DNA of 63,040 nt from Sporosarcina aquimarina (GCF_019748715.1 NZ_JACLBZ010000022.1:1-63040); one strand, 5' to 3'; counted from the stretch's first letter, positions 28,095 to 38,590 are shown. Program-made: numbers and translations. Notes: a model not told the origin generated them from the sequence alone.

Positions 28095-28308
28095 TATCTT
28101 TTTTCAGCAGAAGACTTCCACCTCTATAGGTGGTTGGGATGATTGCAGTTTTATTTCCTGTTCAGCGGGTGCTCAAATGCTTGCTGAACAAAGAGATAGC
28201 CTCCGGCGGATGTCACATATTTTGATGGTGTTAAAGGTTAACTGCCTGCGTCACGCAGGTCTAAGCACAATTCAAAATCTGGACACAATTACACCGAGGC
28301 GTAATTGA
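28095..28308 (+). repeat. Hairpin-rich dispersed repeat, copy B (upstream of ylaF)
   Basis: The element starts ATCTTTTTTCAGCAGAAG and ends in a CAATTAC...GTAATTG hairpin at 28287-28308. Perfect stems are CCACC/GGTGG around 28119-28133, TGTTCAGC/GCTGAACA at 28160-28190, and CCTGCG/CGCAGG at 28244-28258. It ends 15 bases before the ylaF TTG. Copy D at 61583-61797 is about 90 percent identical by eye across the 3' 130 bases. Confidence 0.8.
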
Positions 28309-28323
28309 TAAGGAGGGATTTTC

Positions 28324-28509
28324 TTGAAAGATATTAAGTGGATTTTTGTTCTTTATTCACTTGGGGCCGTTTTATCTATGTCTGCGATCGGCATTGGGAT
28401 AGGCATGCGGAGCATTTTTGTCGTCGTTCTTGCCATCGTCGCCCTTATTCTAATCATGGGGAATGGCTTTAAAACAAAAGCTCGTATGCGCGAACAAGGT
28501 ACATTGTAA
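28324..28509 (+). CDS. ylaF: YlaF-like small membrane protein (DUF5325)
   Basis: The 61-residue protein has two membrane helices (WIFVLYSLGAVLSMSAIGIGIG and SIFVVVLAIVALILIMGNGF) and a basic tail, matching the YlaF family. TTG 28324 follows AAGGAGG by seven bases. It is divergent from typA, as in B. subtilis, and is ended by a terminator. Its function is unknown. The ribosome site is immediately next to a hairpin-rich repeat. Confidence 0.85.
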   Translation: MKDIKWIFVLYSLGAVLSMSAIGIGIGMRSIFVVVLAIVALILIMGNGFKTKARMREQGTL

Positions 28510-28526
28510 CTATATTTTACATACAG

Positions 28527-28577
28527 GTAAAGGGACTGTACATTAAACCAAACCGGTTTAACAAACAGCCCCTTTTT
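28527..28577. terminator. Bidirectional terminator between ylaF and suhB
   Basis: AAAGGGACTGT pairs with ACAGCCCCTTTTTT (with a G-T pair), and an inner TTAAACC/GGTTTAA stem extends it. It serves both convergent genes and overlaps the suhB stop. Confidence 0.82.
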
Positions 28578-29368
28578 TATTTTAGTCGGATATATTTTGA
28601 TAGTATTTCCTCATGCAAACCTGGTCGTGTTACAATAAATGTATCCGTCCCAAGTAAATGAGGCGCTTCGCCTTGCAAGCTTGTTGCTACAGCTCCTACT
28701 TCTTGGGCAATTACGATGCCGCCCGCTATGTCCCATGGCGCTAATCGCATCGAGATATAGGCATCGATCCTGCCTGATGAAACGTATGCTAACTCAATCG
28801 CCGCAGAGCCATAAGAGCGCGTTCCTCTACAACGAGTTACGAGTTGAATGATTTTATCATTATCTACCTTAGTGTTTGGCGCCACCCAACTTGCATTAAT
28901 ACCAATTAACGCTTCCTCAAGAGGCGTTATTTCAAGTTGTGGAAGTCGCTCATCATTGAAGTAAGCTCCCTCGCCTTTTGCAGCGTGATATAAATCATCA
29001 CCCATTACATCATATATGTAGCCCAGCATCCCCACGCCGTCTACATAAATCCCCAAGGAAATAGCGAAATTCCTTCTTTGATGGATGAAATTCATCGTCC
29101 CATCTATTGGATCCAAGAACCATACAGTCCCGTCCAATGAAGTAATTTTATCTCCAAATCCCTCTTCAGAAACAATTTTATGTTCCGGAAAATCTTGTTT
29201 CACTCGATCCACAAAGAACCTTTCGATTTCCTTGTCGATATTTGTAACTAAATCATTTGCATCTGCTTTTGAATCGATGTCTATCGTATTAAAAAAAGAC
29301 ACACGTATTTTGTGGCCAGCCTCTTTGATTAACGATTTTGCATATCGATCGATCGCATTAAGATTCAT
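28577..29368 (-). CDS. suhB: Inositol monophosphatase family protein (YktC/SuhB)
   Basis: The family hydrolyses sugar or inositol monophosphates with Mg2+. The 263-residue product has the metal-site motifs SEEG (near 70), DPIDGTMNFIH (near 92) and APWDIAGG (near 215), all intact, as is GSAAIELAYVSSGRIDAY. ATG 29368 follows GAGGTGG. In B. subtilis the counterpart is yktC, beside yktB, as here. The true substrate is not shown by sequence. Confidence 0.93.
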   Translation of the reverse strand: MNLNAIDRYAKSLIKEAGHKIRVSFFNTIDIDSKADANDLVTNIDKEIERFFVDRVKQDFPEHKIVSEEGFGDKITSLDGTVWFLDPIDGTMNFIHQRRNFAISLGIYVDGVGMLGYIYDVMGDDLYHAAKGEGAYFNDERLPQLEITPLEEALIGINASWVAPNTKVDNDKIIQLVTRCRGTRSYGSAAIELAYVSSGRIDAYISMRLAPWDIAGGIVIAQEVGAVATSLQGEAPHLLGTDTFIVTRPGLHEEILSKYIRLK

Positions 29369-29453
29369 CTTGCCACCTCTTCCCATTCCGACTAGTGTTA
29401 GTATAACATACAGTAGAAAGAACAGAAGAGAATACGGTTACAGCCTGTTAAGT

Positions 29454-29508
29454 AAAAAGGCATCCGTCACATTTTCTTCAAATCTGAAGGAAATGGGGAT
29501 GCCTTTTA
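29454..29508 (-). terminator. Terminator after the YkzI-like gene
   Basis: On the minus strand AAAAGGCATCC pairs with GGATGCCTTTTT across a loop of about 30 bases, 12 bases past the stop. Confidence 0.75.
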
Positions 29509-29519
29509 CAATTCGACAC

Positions 29520-29720
29520 TCACGCTGTGAAAACATTTAGCGTCTCCAACTCGCTGTGGATTTCAGCAAGCCGTTGTTTACTTTTTTCAACTTGTTTTGA
29601 ATCCTCTTCTTGCAATGCATCATACAGAGTCGCCAATTCGTAATCAAGTTCTAAATTCAGCGTTCGGACATATTCTCTTTCCACATCTTCTTTGCGTATG
29701 AAATGAACAACTTGTTTCAT
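29520..29720 (-). CDS. Small cytosolic protein, YkzI-like by position
   Basis: This 66-residue protein (KQVVHFIRKEDVEREYVRTLNLELDYELATLYDALQEED split over its N-terminal half) is rich in charged residues and probably helical, with no membrane segment. ATG 29720 follows AAGGGGTG by seven bases. It sits between suhB (yktC) and yktB, where B. subtilis has the small gene ykzI of similar size. I assign the link by position and length, not by recognised sequence. Function unknown. Confidence 0.7.
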   Translation of the reverse strand: MKQVVHFIRKEDVEREYVRTLNLELDYELATLYDALQEEDSKQVEKSKQRLAEIHSELETLNVFTA

Positions 29721-29879
29721 GAGTAAGCACCCCTTTTAATTAATTAGCTTTCACTAACCGCCTTATATCATAGTATGTGAAAATTCCGACTTTAAGTGGT
29801 TAGAAGCCTTGTTATTTTAAATTATTCCCCGTTTATTGATAAGATAAACGTAGACATTTCAAACTGGAGGAGAATTTCA

Positions 29880-30512
29880 TTGACTCAAAATTATTGGTCA
29901 GCAACAGATTTCAATGTTTTTACGATAGAAGGCCTTGATCAACGCATGGCTGCACTGCAACAAAAAATTCAACCGAAATTCAAAGAATTAGGAGACCATT
30001 TTTCACACACCCTTTCAACTCACGGTAAAGGAGAATTTTTCCCTCATGTTGCAAAACATGCTAGACGAACAGTAAATCCACCAAAAGATAGCTGGGTGGC
30101 ATTCGCTCCCGCGAAAAGAGGATACAAAGCGTTACCTCACTTTCAGATTGGCTTGTGGGGCACTCATTTATTCATCGTGCTGGCAATTATTTATGAAAAT
30201 CCTGATAAAAAAGGGATTGCAGAACGGTTAGAAAAAAACTTGGAAGTTTTGACGTCTTTGCCGAATGATTTCATTGTTTCGGGGGATCATATGAAGCCGG
30301 ACGTCGACTTAATTAGCGAAGTACGTACAGAAGGCCTTAAAAAGCTGTTGGAGCGCTTGCAGACAGTGAAGAAAGCTGAATTTCTAGTCGGACGGCATCT
30401 ATCTAAAAAGGATGCAGCAGAAATGACAGAGCAGCAATTTTACAGCTTTGCCACAGACACGTTCAATCACCTTCTGCCTGTCTATGATATTGTGATAAAT
30501 TCTTATGATTGA
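29880..30512 (+). CDS. yktB: YktB family protein (DUF1054)
   Basis: The 210-residue soluble protein starts QNYWSATDFNVFTIEGLDQRM, then has PKDSWVAFAPAKRGYKALPHFQIGLW in two conserved blocks and GDHMKPD. This matches the YktB family (DUF1054), whose activity is unknown. TTG 29880 follows GGAGGAG by seven to eight bases; upstream in-frame ATG 29796 has no ribosome site. The length is near the B. subtilis protein (212). It is ended by a strong terminator. Confidence 0.9.
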   Translation: MTQNYWSATDFNVFTIEGLDQRMAALQQKIQPKFKELGDHFSHTLSTHGKGEFFPHVAKHARRTVNPPKDSWVAFAPAKRGYKALPHFQIGLWGTHLFIVLAIIYENPDKKGIAERLEKNLEVLTSLPNDFIVSGDHMKPDVDLISEVRTEGLKKLLERLQTVKKAEFLVGRHLSKKDAAEMTEQQFYSFATDTFNHLLPVYDIVINSYD

Positions 30513-30522
30513 TATGTTGAAC

Positions 30523-30568
30523 AAAAAAACACGGTATCAGTAATTTACTTCTGATACCGTGTTTTTCA
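30523..30568. terminator. Terminator after yktB
   Basis: ACACGGTATCAG and CTGATACCGTGTTTTT form a perfect 12-bp stem with a ten-base loop. T and A tracts flank both sides. Confidence 0.9.
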
Positions 30569-30609
30569 GTATGTTTTTTTCAGTGCAAGCAGTGTTAGAT
30601 TTATAAGTA

Positions 30610-30882
30610 TTACACTTTTAACAACTCTCCAGCTTTGCGTTCTCTCGCTAACTTTACAACTCGATAAGCGACATAACCGCTGCTTTCCTCGAACTCTTTA
30701 CACAACGTCTTTTCTTCCGCCATAGAGGGCACAACTTTCTTGAATGAACCATAATGGTTCATAAAATCTTCTCGCTCAACAGAAGACTCGTAGGCTTGTT
30801 CTACTTTAGTGAAAAAATCGATTACTGACACGATTTCCTCCGTAGACCAATCTGCTCGCAGCGGATATTGATATTCAGCCAT
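30610..30882 (-). CDS. yktA: YktA family protein (UPF0223)
   Basis: The 90-residue product (AEYQYPLRADWSTEEI at the start, SGYVAYRVVKLARE near the end) matches UPF0223/YktA, a small helical cytosolic family of unknown role. ATG 30882 follows GGGGAG. Length equals the family norm. It follows a nitronate monooxygenase-like gene by 12 bases, so the two are probably one operon. Confidence 0.9.
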   Translation of the reverse strand: MAEYQYPLRADWSTEEIVSVIDFFTKVEQAYESSVEREDFMNHYGSFKKVVPSMAEEKTLCKEFEESSGYVAYRVVKLARERKAGELLKV

Positions 30883-30894
30883 TTAGCTCTCCCC

Positions 30895-31857
30895 TTATTG
30901 GATATACCATTTTTCTCGGATGTTTTCAGCTTCATTTTTCATTCGAGCAAATAACTCAGAAACACTCGGGACGTCGTCAATCATTCCAGCGATCTGACCG
31001 CCCCATCCAAAGCCTTCGCTTGCAGCTCCATCGTGGATGAGCTTACAGTTCGCTTCGCCGCTGATATACGATTTTAATCCCTCATAATCGGCGCCTTCAG
31101 CCTCTAACCGCAAAATCTGCTCCGTCCATTCATTCTTCAATGCACGCGCCGGTGCTCCTATTGTTCTTTTAATTATCGTAGTATCTTGCTCCGTGCTGTC
31201 CAGCAAGGACTGAACGTAAGCTTCAGATGCATGAACACATTCTTTTGTGGCGATAAATCTGGTACCCATCTCAATACCTTCCGCACCAAGAGCATGCGCA
31301 GCCATCCAGCCGCGGCCGTCTCCTATTCCACCTGAACCAATGACAGGGATACTCACAGCGTCTACAATTCGAGGAATCAGCACCATTGTTCCAATATCAT
31401 CGCGCCCTAGATGACCTCCGCCTTCCTGTCCGACAGCAATAACTGCATCCGCACCAATTTCTTCTGCTTTTTGTGCCTGTCTCCTTGCAGCTACCAATAC
31501 CATCTTTTTAACGCTCGTTCCTTTTAGCATATCAAATAAAGGCGCCGGATTTCCACCCGTCACCGAAAGAATCTCTACATCTTCTTCAAGGGCAGCTTCC
31601 ACCATCGATTCATACGCTCTGCCGTGATTACCAATTGCGAAGTTCACTCCGAACGGCTTAGCTGTTTTCTTTCGTACACTGCGTATTTCCTGTTTCAATG
31701 CTTCCGGCGAAGGTAGGCTCATTGCGGTAATTTGCCCTAAACCTCCAGCTTCCGAAACTGCCGCAGCCAAATCTGCATAAGCTAAATACGCAAGACCTCC
31801 TTGTACAATTGGATATTCAATTCCAAACAACTCAGTCACCCTTGTTTTCCAAATCAC
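30895..31857 (-). CDS. Nitronate monooxygenase/FabK-type flavoprotein
   Basis: This 320-residue TIM-barrel FMN enzyme has the NPD family motifs YPIVQGGLAYLA, GGLGQIT, PFGVNFAIGN, the AVGQEGGGHLGR loop with its catalytic-type histidine, and PVIGSGGIGDGRG plus GAEGIEMGTRF for phosphate binding of FMN. The family oxidises alkyl nitronates or, in the FabK branch, reduces enoyl-ACP. The sequence does not decide between them. GTG 31857 follows GGGGTGGAG. It lies after the pdh operon terminator and before yktA. Confidence 0.85.
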   Translation of the reverse strand: MIWKTRVTELFGIEYPIVQGGLAYLAYADLAAAVSEAGGLGQITAMSLPSPEALKQEIRSVRKKTAKPFGVNFAIGNHGRAYESMVEAALEEDVEILSVTGGNPAPLFDMLKGTSVKKMVLVAARRQAQKAEEIGADAVIAVGQEGGGHLGRDDIGTMVLIPRIVDAVSIPVIGSGGIGDGRGWMAAHALGAEGIEMGTRFIATKECVHASEAYVQSLLDSTEQDTTIIKRTIGAPARALKNEWTEQILRLEAEGADYEGLKSYISGEANCKLIHDGAASEGFGWGGQIAGMIDDVPSVSELFARMKNEAENIREKWYIQ

Positions 31858-31881
31858 AACTCCACCCCTTTTCTCAATTCA

Positions 31882-31919
31882 AAAACAACTCATGAGAAAG
31901 TAATCCCCATGAGTTGTTT
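31882..31919 (-). terminator. Terminator after pdhD
   Basis: On the minus strand AACAACTCATG and CATGAGTTGTTTTTG form an 11-bp stem with a T tract, ending pdhABCD 15 bases past the pdhD stop. Confidence 0.88.
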
Positions 31920-31933
31920 AATTTCTAGTTGTT

Positions 31934-33346
31934 TTATTTCGTCATCATATGGATTGGCTTACCAAGAGCAACTTCAGCTGCTTCCATGGAAATCTCGCCA
32001 AGTGTAGGATGCGCATGGATCGTCATAGAAATATCTTCAAGAGTCATTCCCGCTTCAATGGCTAGTCCCATTTCAGCAATCATGTCAGAAGCATTTTCAC
32101 CAACGATTTGTGCACCTAGAAGCAAACCGTCTTCCTTACGTGCAACAAGCTTCACGAAGCCGTCTGTTGCATCCAAAGAAAGTGCGCGGCCATTTGCAGC
32201 AAACGGGAACTTACCGCTTACTACGTCATAACCTTCATCTTTTGCTTGTTGTTCATTCAAACCAACAGTAGCAAGTTCAGGATCTGTAAAGCAGACAGCC
32301 GGAATAGCCAAGTAGTCTACTTCAGATTTCTCACCAGAAATTGCTTCAGCTGCAATTTTCGCTTCATAGGAAGCTTTATGAGCAAGTTGTGGACCTGGTA
32401 CGATATCACCGATTGCATAGACATTCGGAACATTCGTACGGCACTGTTTATCCACTTCAATCAAGCCGCGGTCTGTCATGTTCAAGCCTAGTCCTTCAAG
32501 ACCGATTTCGTCAGTGTTCGGACGGCGGCCAACTGTCACAAGAACATAGTCCGCTTCGACTTTTACTTCTTCACCGTTTGCTTCATACGTTACTACTACA
32601 CCATCTTTTGTCTCTTCCACACCTTTAGCAGATGCTTTAACGACAACTTCAACGCCCTTTTTCTTCAGGCCTTTTTTAACGATTTGAGTCATTTGTTTTT
32701 CAAAGCCTGCAAGAATGTCATCTGCCCCTTCAATGATCGTCACTTCGGAACCTAAGTTCGCATAAGCCGAACCTAGCTCAGTGCCGATATATCCGCCACC
32801 AATAACGACAAGTTTTTTAGGCAATTCCTTCAGATTCAAAGCTCCTGTTGAATTAATTACACGGTCAGTAAATTTGAACGATGGGATTTCGACAGGGCGT
32901 GCACCTGTTGCAATGATCACATTATTGAATTTATATGTTTGTGCAGAGTTATCTGTCATCACACGTACTGTATTAGCATCCACAAAGTATGCTTCACCAT
33001 TAACAGTTTCAACTTTATTGCCTTTTAAGAGTCCTTCCACGCCGCCTGTCAATTTAGAAACTACTCCGTCTTTAAATTTCTGAGCTTTTGAGAAGTCTAA
33101 TTTGACAGATTCAGTAGTGATCCCCATAGAATCAGAATCTTGAGCTGCTGCATACCGATGTCCGACAGAGATCAGCGCCTTGGATGGAATACATCCTACG
33201 TTCAAACAAACGCCGCCTATCGTCTCTTTTTCTACGATTGTTACTTTCTGTCCCAGTTGAGCTGCACGAATTGCTGCTACATACCCTCCTGGGCCTGACC
33301 CGACTACGAGTGTGTCTACTTCGATTGGAAAATCTCCTACTACCAT
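31934..33346 (-). CDS. pdhD: Dihydrolipoamide dehydrogenase (E3)
   Basis: E3 reoxidises dihydrolipoamide with FAD and passes electrons to NAD+. The 470-residue protein has the FAD loop [12 protein letters not shown], the redox disulfide [13 protein letters not shown] (about 44-56), the NAD loop [14 protein letters not shown], and the C-terminal HAHPTLGE with the catalytic histidine-glutamate pair. All are intact. It is last in pdhABCD, five bases after pdhC, and probably also serves other 2-oxoacid dehydrogenases. Confidence 0.97.
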   Translation of the reverse strand: MVVGDFPIEVDTLVVGSGPGGYVAAIRAAQLGQKVTIVEKETIGGVCLNVGCIPSKALISVGHRYAAAQDSDSMGITTESVKLDFSKAQKFKDGVVSKLTGGVEGLLKGNKVETVNGEAYFVDANTVRVMTDNSAQTYKFNNVIIATGARPVEIPSFKFTDRVINSTGALNLKELPKKLVVIGGGYIGTELGSAYANLGSEVTIIEGADDILAGFEKQMTQIVKKGLKKKGVEVVVKASAKGVEETKDGVVVTYEANGEEVKVEADYVLVTVGRRPNTDEIGLEGLGLNMTDRGLIEVDKQCRTNVPNVYAIGDIVPGPQLAHKASYEAKIAAEAISGEKSEVDYLAIPAVCFTDPELATVGLNEQQAKDEGYDVVSGKFPFAANGRALSLDATDGFVKLVARKEDGLLLGAQIVGENASDMIAEMGLAIEAGMTLEDISMTIHAHPTLGEISMEAAEVALGKPIHMMTK

Positions 33347-33351
33347 GTGCT

Positions 33352-34710
33352 TTACGCCTCCATTAATAAAAGTGATGGGTTACCTAGTAATTCCTTAAGA
33401 TAGTTTAACGCTAATTGCCCCGTTACGCCATCAATTACTCGGTGATCGAACACTAAAGATAATGCTAACATAGGTGCTGCTACAATTTCACCATTTTTTA
33501 CTACAGGTTTTTCAGAAATTCTTCCGACACCTAAAATAGCTACTTCTGGATGGTTAATAATTGGTGTAAACCATTGGCCGCCTGCTGAGCCGATATTCGT
33601 GATCGTACATGACGCGCCTCTCATTTCTGAAGCTTGCAATTTACCTGAACGAGCTTTTTCAGCCAATTCATTTACTTCATTCGAAATAGAGAACATGGAT
33701 TTACGATCTGCATTCTTCACGACAGGTACCAAAAGGCCACGATCTGTATCTGCCGCAATCCCAATATTGTAATAATGTTTCTGAATCAATTCTTCCGTCG
33801 CATCGTCCAGTGATGTATTCAGTTGCGGGAATTCACGCAGAGTCGCTACCAAAGCTTTGACAACATACGGCAAGTACGTCAGCTTAATGTCTCTTTCCGC
33901 TGCAATCGCTTTGAATTCTTTTCGGTGTGCAACAAGTGCTGTGACATCTACTTCATCGAGCAATGTAACATGCGCTGCTGTATGCTTGGAATTCGACATA
34001 GCCTTCGATATCGCTTTACGTATAGGAGACAATTTTTCACGTGTTTCAGGGAATTCACCTTCAAATACAGGTTTCTGTTTTTCTGAAACAGTTTCATCCA
34101 CCGCAGGCTCTTCTGTTTGAGGAGCTTCTGCGCTTGGCTGTTGCTGACCGCCTGCTTTAAATGCATCGATATCTTCTTTAAGTACCCGGCCGTTTTTCCC
34201 GCTGCCTGTAACGCTTGAAATCGTTACATCTTGCTCTCTTGCATACTTACGGACAGAAGGCATAGCGATTACTCTGCGATGTTCATCAGCAGATTGTGAA
34301 GAACCCTCTTGTTTTGTTCCGACAGGTTGCTGATCATCAGCAGGCTGCTCCGGCTTTTTCGCTTCGGCTGCGCCAAACGCCTCTTCCACTTGTTCATGTG
34401 ATTTTTCAGCGCTCGCTTCTTCGGATGAAGAATCTTGACCAGCGCCCTCATCATGATCTGGAATATCATGATCCGGTGCGTCAAAACGAACTAACTTATC
34501 GCCAACAACTGCCACTGTGCCTTCATTGACATAGATTTCTTCAACTGTACCTGATACAGGTGATGGGATTTCCACCACGGCTTTATCATTTTGTACTTCT
34601 AGCAATGTATCATCTTCCTGGATCGAGTCGCCTGGTTTCACAAACCATTTTACGATCTCTCCTTCATGTATACCTTCCCCAATGTCCGGTAAACGAAATT
34701 CATAGGTCAC
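33352..34710 (-). CDS. pdhC: Dihydrolipoamide acetyltransferase (E2)
   Basis: E2 is the core of the pyruvate dehydrogenase complex. The 452-residue chain has one lipoyl domain ([12 protein letters not shown] with the lipoylated lysine), an acidic-polar linker, the peripheral-subunit-binding domain ([12 protein letters not shown]...[11 protein letters not shown], about 155-190), a Gln-Pro-rich linker, and the catalytic domain with [11 protein letters not shown] 34710 has AAAGGG eight bases upstream and the product then begins [12 protein letters not shown] like other E2 proteins. A GTG at 34719 is inside the ribosome site. Confidence 0.96.
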   Translation of the reverse strand: MTYEFRLPDIGEGIHEGEIVKWFVKPGDSIQEDDTLLEVQNDKAVVEIPSPVSGTVEEIYVNEGTVAVVGDKLVRFDAPDHDIPDHDEGAGQDSSSEEASAEKSHEQVEEAFGAAEAKKPEQPADDQQPVGTKQEGSSQSADEHRRVIAMPSVRKYAREQDVTISSVTGSGKNGRVLKEDIDAFKAGGQQQPSAEAPQTEEPAVDETVSEKQKPVFEGEFPETREKLSPIRKAISKAMSNSKHTAAHVTLLDEVDVTALVAHRKEFKAIAAERDIKLTYLPYVVKALVATLREFPQLNTSLDDATEELIQKHYYNIGIAADTDRGLLVPVVKNADRKSMFSISNEVNELAEKARSGKLQASEMRGASCTITNIGSAGGQWFTPIINHPEVAILGVGRISEKPVVKNGEIVAAPMLALSLVFDHRVIDGVTGQLALNYLKELLGNPSLLLMEA

Positions 34711-34749
34711 GTAATTCACCCTTTCTGGATTGTCTTACAATTGGTCTGA

Positions 34750-35727
34750 TTAAAATGTCAGTACTTCTTTTGCTTTTGCTGCTATATCTTTCGCATTCGG
34801 AAGCCATGTATTTTCACCAGCTGCAAACGGATAAACAGTATCTGGCGCTGTTACACGCAATACAGGCGCTTCCAAACTCAAAATTGCTCGTTCAGTGATT
34901 TCCGCTACGACATTCGCTGCGATCCCTGCTTGACGCTGCGCTTCTTGAACAACGATCACGCGATTGGTTTTTTCGACAGAGTTAATAATTGTTTCGATGT
35001 CGAGTGGCTGAATCGTCCGCAAGTCGATTACTTCCACAGAATACTCTTCTTTTTCCAACGCTTCCGCAGCTTTCAGGCTTTCTTGAACCATCGCACCGTA
35101 GGCAATGATCGTCAAATCTGTTCCTTCACGCTTAACATCTGCTTTCCCTAACGGAATTGTATACTCCTCTTCAGGTACTTCCTGTCTGAATGAACGATAT
35201 AATTTCATATGCTCTAAGAATATTACAGGATTATCATCCCGAATCGCAGAGATCAACAAGCCTTTTGCATCGTAAGGTGTAGAAGGAATGACGACTGTTA
35301 AACCAGGCTGCGCTGCCACAAGGCCTTCTAAACTATCTGCGTGCATTTCCGGAGTAGCTACCCCGCCGCCAAACGGCGCACGAATCGTTACAGGTGCATT
35401 GAAGTGGCCACCCGTTCTAAAGCTCATTCTAGCCAATTGTCCGCTAACGGAATCCATTACTTCAAATAAAAAGCCAAAGAATTGAATTTCCATGATGGGA
35501 CGGAAGCCGGTCAACGCCAGCCCGATTGCCAATCCGCCAATTCCTGATTCGGCAAGCGGCGTATCGAATACACGCTCTTCCCCGAACTCTTTATGAAGGC
35601 CTTCCGTCGCCCGGAAGACACCTCCGTTTGCACCTACATCTTCCCCGAACAACAAAACATTTTCATCCGCTTTTAGTTCAGTGCGAAGTGCTTCTGTAAT
35701 TGCTTGAATCATTGTCAACTGTGCCAT
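34750..35727 (-). CDS. pdhB: Pyruvate dehydrogenase E1 component, beta subunit
   Basis: E1-beta pairs with PdhA to bind thiamine diphosphate and decarboxylate pyruvate. The 325-residue product has the transketolase-like pyrimidine-binding motifs [14 protein letters not shown], the [23 protein letters not shown] loop in two parts, and the C-terminal domain starting [15 protein letters not shown]. Length and motifs match. Its start is three bases from the pdhA stop, indicating coupling for equal subunit output. Confidence 0.96.
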   Translation of the reverse strand: MAQLTMIQAITEALRTELKADENVLLFGEDVGANGGVFRATEGLHKEFGEERVFDTPLAESGIGGLAIGLALTGFRPIMEIQFFGFLFEVMDSVSGQLARMSFRTGGHFNAPVTIRAPFGGGVATPEMHADSLEGLVAAQPGLTVVIPSTPYDAKGLLISAIRDDNPVIFLEHMKLYRSFRQEVPEEEYTIPLGKADVKREGTDLTIIAYGAMVQESLKAAEALEKEEYSVEVIDLRTIQPLDIETIINSVEKTNRVIVVQEAQRQAGIAANVVAEITERAILSLEAPVLRVTAPDTVYPFAAGENTWLPNAKDIAAKAKEVLTF

Positions 35728-35730
35728 CGA

Positions 35731-36906
<1,176 letters not shown>

Positions 36907-36917
36907 CTATATTTCCA

Positions 36918-36946
36918 AGTATACTCAAAACTGAGCGCTTGGTCAA
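36918..36946 (-). promoter_or_regulatory. Sigma-A promoter of pdhABCD
   Basis: On the minus strand TTGACC (36941-36946) and TATACT (36918-36923) are separated by exactly 17 bases. The predicted start near 36911 gives a leader of about 65 bases to pdhA. The rest of 36847-37086 shows no gene. Confidence 0.7.
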
Positions 36947-37088
36947 ACATTGTATTTAAAGAGTTTCCGCTCATTACCTGTCTTTTCAAAAAACACTCTG
37001 TACTAAAACAATATGACTTCTGTATTGGTACAGATGCTGCAATTCCACTGTTTGACTAGTCAATATTCCTCCCGAAATTAGACTCTCC

Positions 37089-37119
37089 AAAAAAGCAGGG
37101 TATATTCTCCCTGCTTTTC
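37089..37119 (-). terminator. Terminator after ykyA
   Basis: On the minus strand AAAAGCAGGG and CCCTGCTTTTTT form a 10-bp stem with an eight-base loop, eight bases past the ykyA stop. Confidence 0.88.
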
Positions 37120-37126
37120 TCTTTCC

Positions 37127-37762
37127 TTATTTCGCTTTCTCTAAACTTCCAAACGCACGTGTTTGTAATCGATTGACCTCATTTGTGGATTTATTGAATT
37201 CGTCTATTTTCTGTTGAAGACCAGAAGTTAAGATATTCACTTCCTTAACTTGTTTTTGTAATTGGCTGGAGCGAATTTCTCGGTCTTCCAATTGAGTATA
37301 CAGCTGAGTTTGTGCATCAATGAGGTTTTTGTAATCCGAAATCAATTGCTCATGTTTTTCAAAACGTTCTTCTAAAGCTTGAATTAGTTTTTCCAACGTC
37401 TCTTTTTCTGCTTTGTCCACTATGTCAATCAACGCAGACAACTTGTCTGCCGCTTCTCTAGCCTCGCTTAAAGCTTTCTCTTCTTTTTCTATTATGATCG
37501 TTCGTTCTCTTGCTGATTTTTTCAAAGAAGCAACTTGCTTTTTCACTTCTGGATATTGTTCTTGGGTTAGTTCCATCGTATCGGTGAAGCGTTTTTGTTC
37601 TTTTAATTCTTGCTGGTTCAGCTTTTTCACGTAGCTTATTCCTTGTTTCTCCTTTTCATTTACGTCGGCCAGCGTGTCTGTAAGCTGCTGTTCCACTGTC
37701 TGGTCTTCAGAGCATGCACTCAACACTGAGACCATTGCAATTATCAATATTATTTTCTTCAT
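37127..37762 (-). CDS. ykyA: YkyA-like cell-wall-associated lipoprotein
   Basis: The 211-residue precursor has a lipoprotein signal (IIAMVSVLSAC, lipobox LSAC) and then an almost wholly alpha-helical, Lys- and Glu-rich body suggesting coiled coil (for example KEKQGISYVKKLNQQELKEQ). This matches YkyA, a putative cell-wall-binding lipoprotein located between def and pdhA in B. subtilis, as here. ATG 37762 follows AGGAGG. It would be anchored on the outer face of the membrane; its partner is not known. Confidence 0.9.
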   Translation of the reverse strand: MKKIILIIAMVSVLSACSEDQTVEQQLTDTLADVNEKEKQGISYVKKLNQQELKEQKRFTDTMELTQEQYPEVKKQVASLKKSARERTIIIEKEEKALSEAREAADKLSALIDIVDKAEKETLEKLIQALEERFEKHEQLISDYKNLIDAQTQLYTQLEDREIRSSQLQKQVKEVNILTSGLQQKIDEFNKSTNEVNRLQTRAFGSLEKAK

Positions 37763-37860
37763 AGAAGAAGCCTCCTAAACTATTCTCCGTACTTTTCTCT
37801 TTCACCATTTTTCAGGTTCGTTTATACTAGTAACAACCATATCCGAAAGGAAGAGTAGAA

Positions 37861-38418
37861 ATGATTTTAATGAAAGATATTATTCGTGAGGGGCATCCAA
37901 CCTTGCGCGCGAAAGCAAAAGAGATGACTTTCCCATTAAGTGTTGAAGATCAACAATTATGTGATGACCTATTAGAATATATAGTAAACAGTCAAGATGA
38001 AGAGCTCTGTGAAAAATATAACTTACGTTCAGGAATCGGTCTAGCAGCACCTCAAGTGAATGCTTCAAAAAGAGTATTTGCTTTGCATATACCTGACGAT
38101 GAAAAACCTTTGACGAACTTCATTGCCATTAATCCGAAAATCGTAAGCCACTCTGTAGAAAAAACGTATATTTCTTCTGGAGAAGGCTGCTTATCTGTAG
38201 ACCGTGACGTACCAGGATATGTCCCACGTTATTCGCGCATCACAATTAAAGCATATGATAAAGAAGGCAATGAAATAAAGAAACGTTTAAAAGGGTTACC
38301 TGCCATCGCTTTTCAGCATGAGCTGGATCATCTAAACGGCATTATGTTTTATGACCATATTGATGAGAATGCTCCTTATAAAGATATCCCAGGTGCTATC
38401 CCGTTCGAAAGAGAGTAA
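37861..38418 (+). CDS. def: Peptide deformylase
   Basis: Def removes the formyl group from nascent proteins. The 185-residue enzyme has the three metal-site motifs SGIGLAAPQ (about 56-64), EGCLS (about 109-113) and QHELDHLNG (about 152-160). The insertion in the middle and the length mark it as the Gram-positive type 2 form, like B. subtilis DefB (YkrB). ATG 37861 follows AAAGGAAGAG. It is divergent from ykyA. Confidence 0.95.
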   Translation: MILMKDIIREGHPTLRAKAKEMTFPLSVEDQQLCDDLLEYIVNSQDEELCEKYNLRSGIGLAAPQVNASKRVFALHIPDDEKPLTNFIAINPKIVSHSVEKTYISSGEGCLSVDRDVPGYVPRYSRITIKAYDKEGNEIKKRLKGLPAIAFQHELDHLNGIMFYDHIDENAPYKDIPGAIPFERE

Positions 38419-38429
38419 AGGAATAAAAC

Positions 38430-38458
38430 TTGACAGAGAGTTCAGATTATGGTATAGT
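38430..38458 (+). promoter_or_regulatory. Near-consensus sigma-A promoter of a small transcript
   Basis: TTGACA (38430-38435) and TATAGT (38453-38458) are 17 bases apart, the best promoter in the window. The predicted start near 38465 is at the ribosome site of a 23-codon frame. Confidence 0.82.
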
Positions 38459-38480
38459 CTTGTCAAGGAGTGATGAAGCC

Positions 38481-38552
38481 ATGTACAAACGTCTTAAACG
38501 CAAATTGCTTAGACGACTGAATGGCCTGCTCGGTAAAAAGACTATTGCCTAG
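38481..38552 (+). CDS. Tiny highly basic peptide (23 residues)
   Basis: The frame ATG 38481 to TAG 38552 encodes 23 residues beginning [20 protein letters not shown]. It has nine Lys/Arg, no acidic residue, and hydrophobic leucines spaced so that a helix would be amphipathic. AAGGAG at 38465-38470 lies ten bases upstream. A near-perfect promoter precedes it and a terminator follows eight bases after the stop, so it forms its own unit of about 125 nt between def and rpoY. I do not recognise it. It may be a small membrane- or RNA-binding protein, a leader peptide attenuating rpoY-rnjA, or the RNA itself may be the product. Confidence 0.6.
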   Translation: MYKRLKRKLLRRLNGLLGKKTIA

Positions 38553-38560
38553 ACTTTTAC

Positions 38561-38590
38561 GCCCGCCAAGCAATTGGTGGGCTTTTCTTT
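38561..38590 (+). terminator. Terminator of the small 38.47-kb transcript
   Basis: GCCCGCCAA pairs with TTGGTGGGC (one G-T pair) around a four-base loop, followed by TTTTCTTT. It stands before the rpoY-rnjA genes, so it could act as an attenuator. Confidence 0.85.

Noticed and set aside
28095..28308. The hairpin-rich repeat as a known class of insertion sequence
   Set aside because: No transposase, no terminal inverted repeats and no target duplication were found, so a mobile-element label is not justified.
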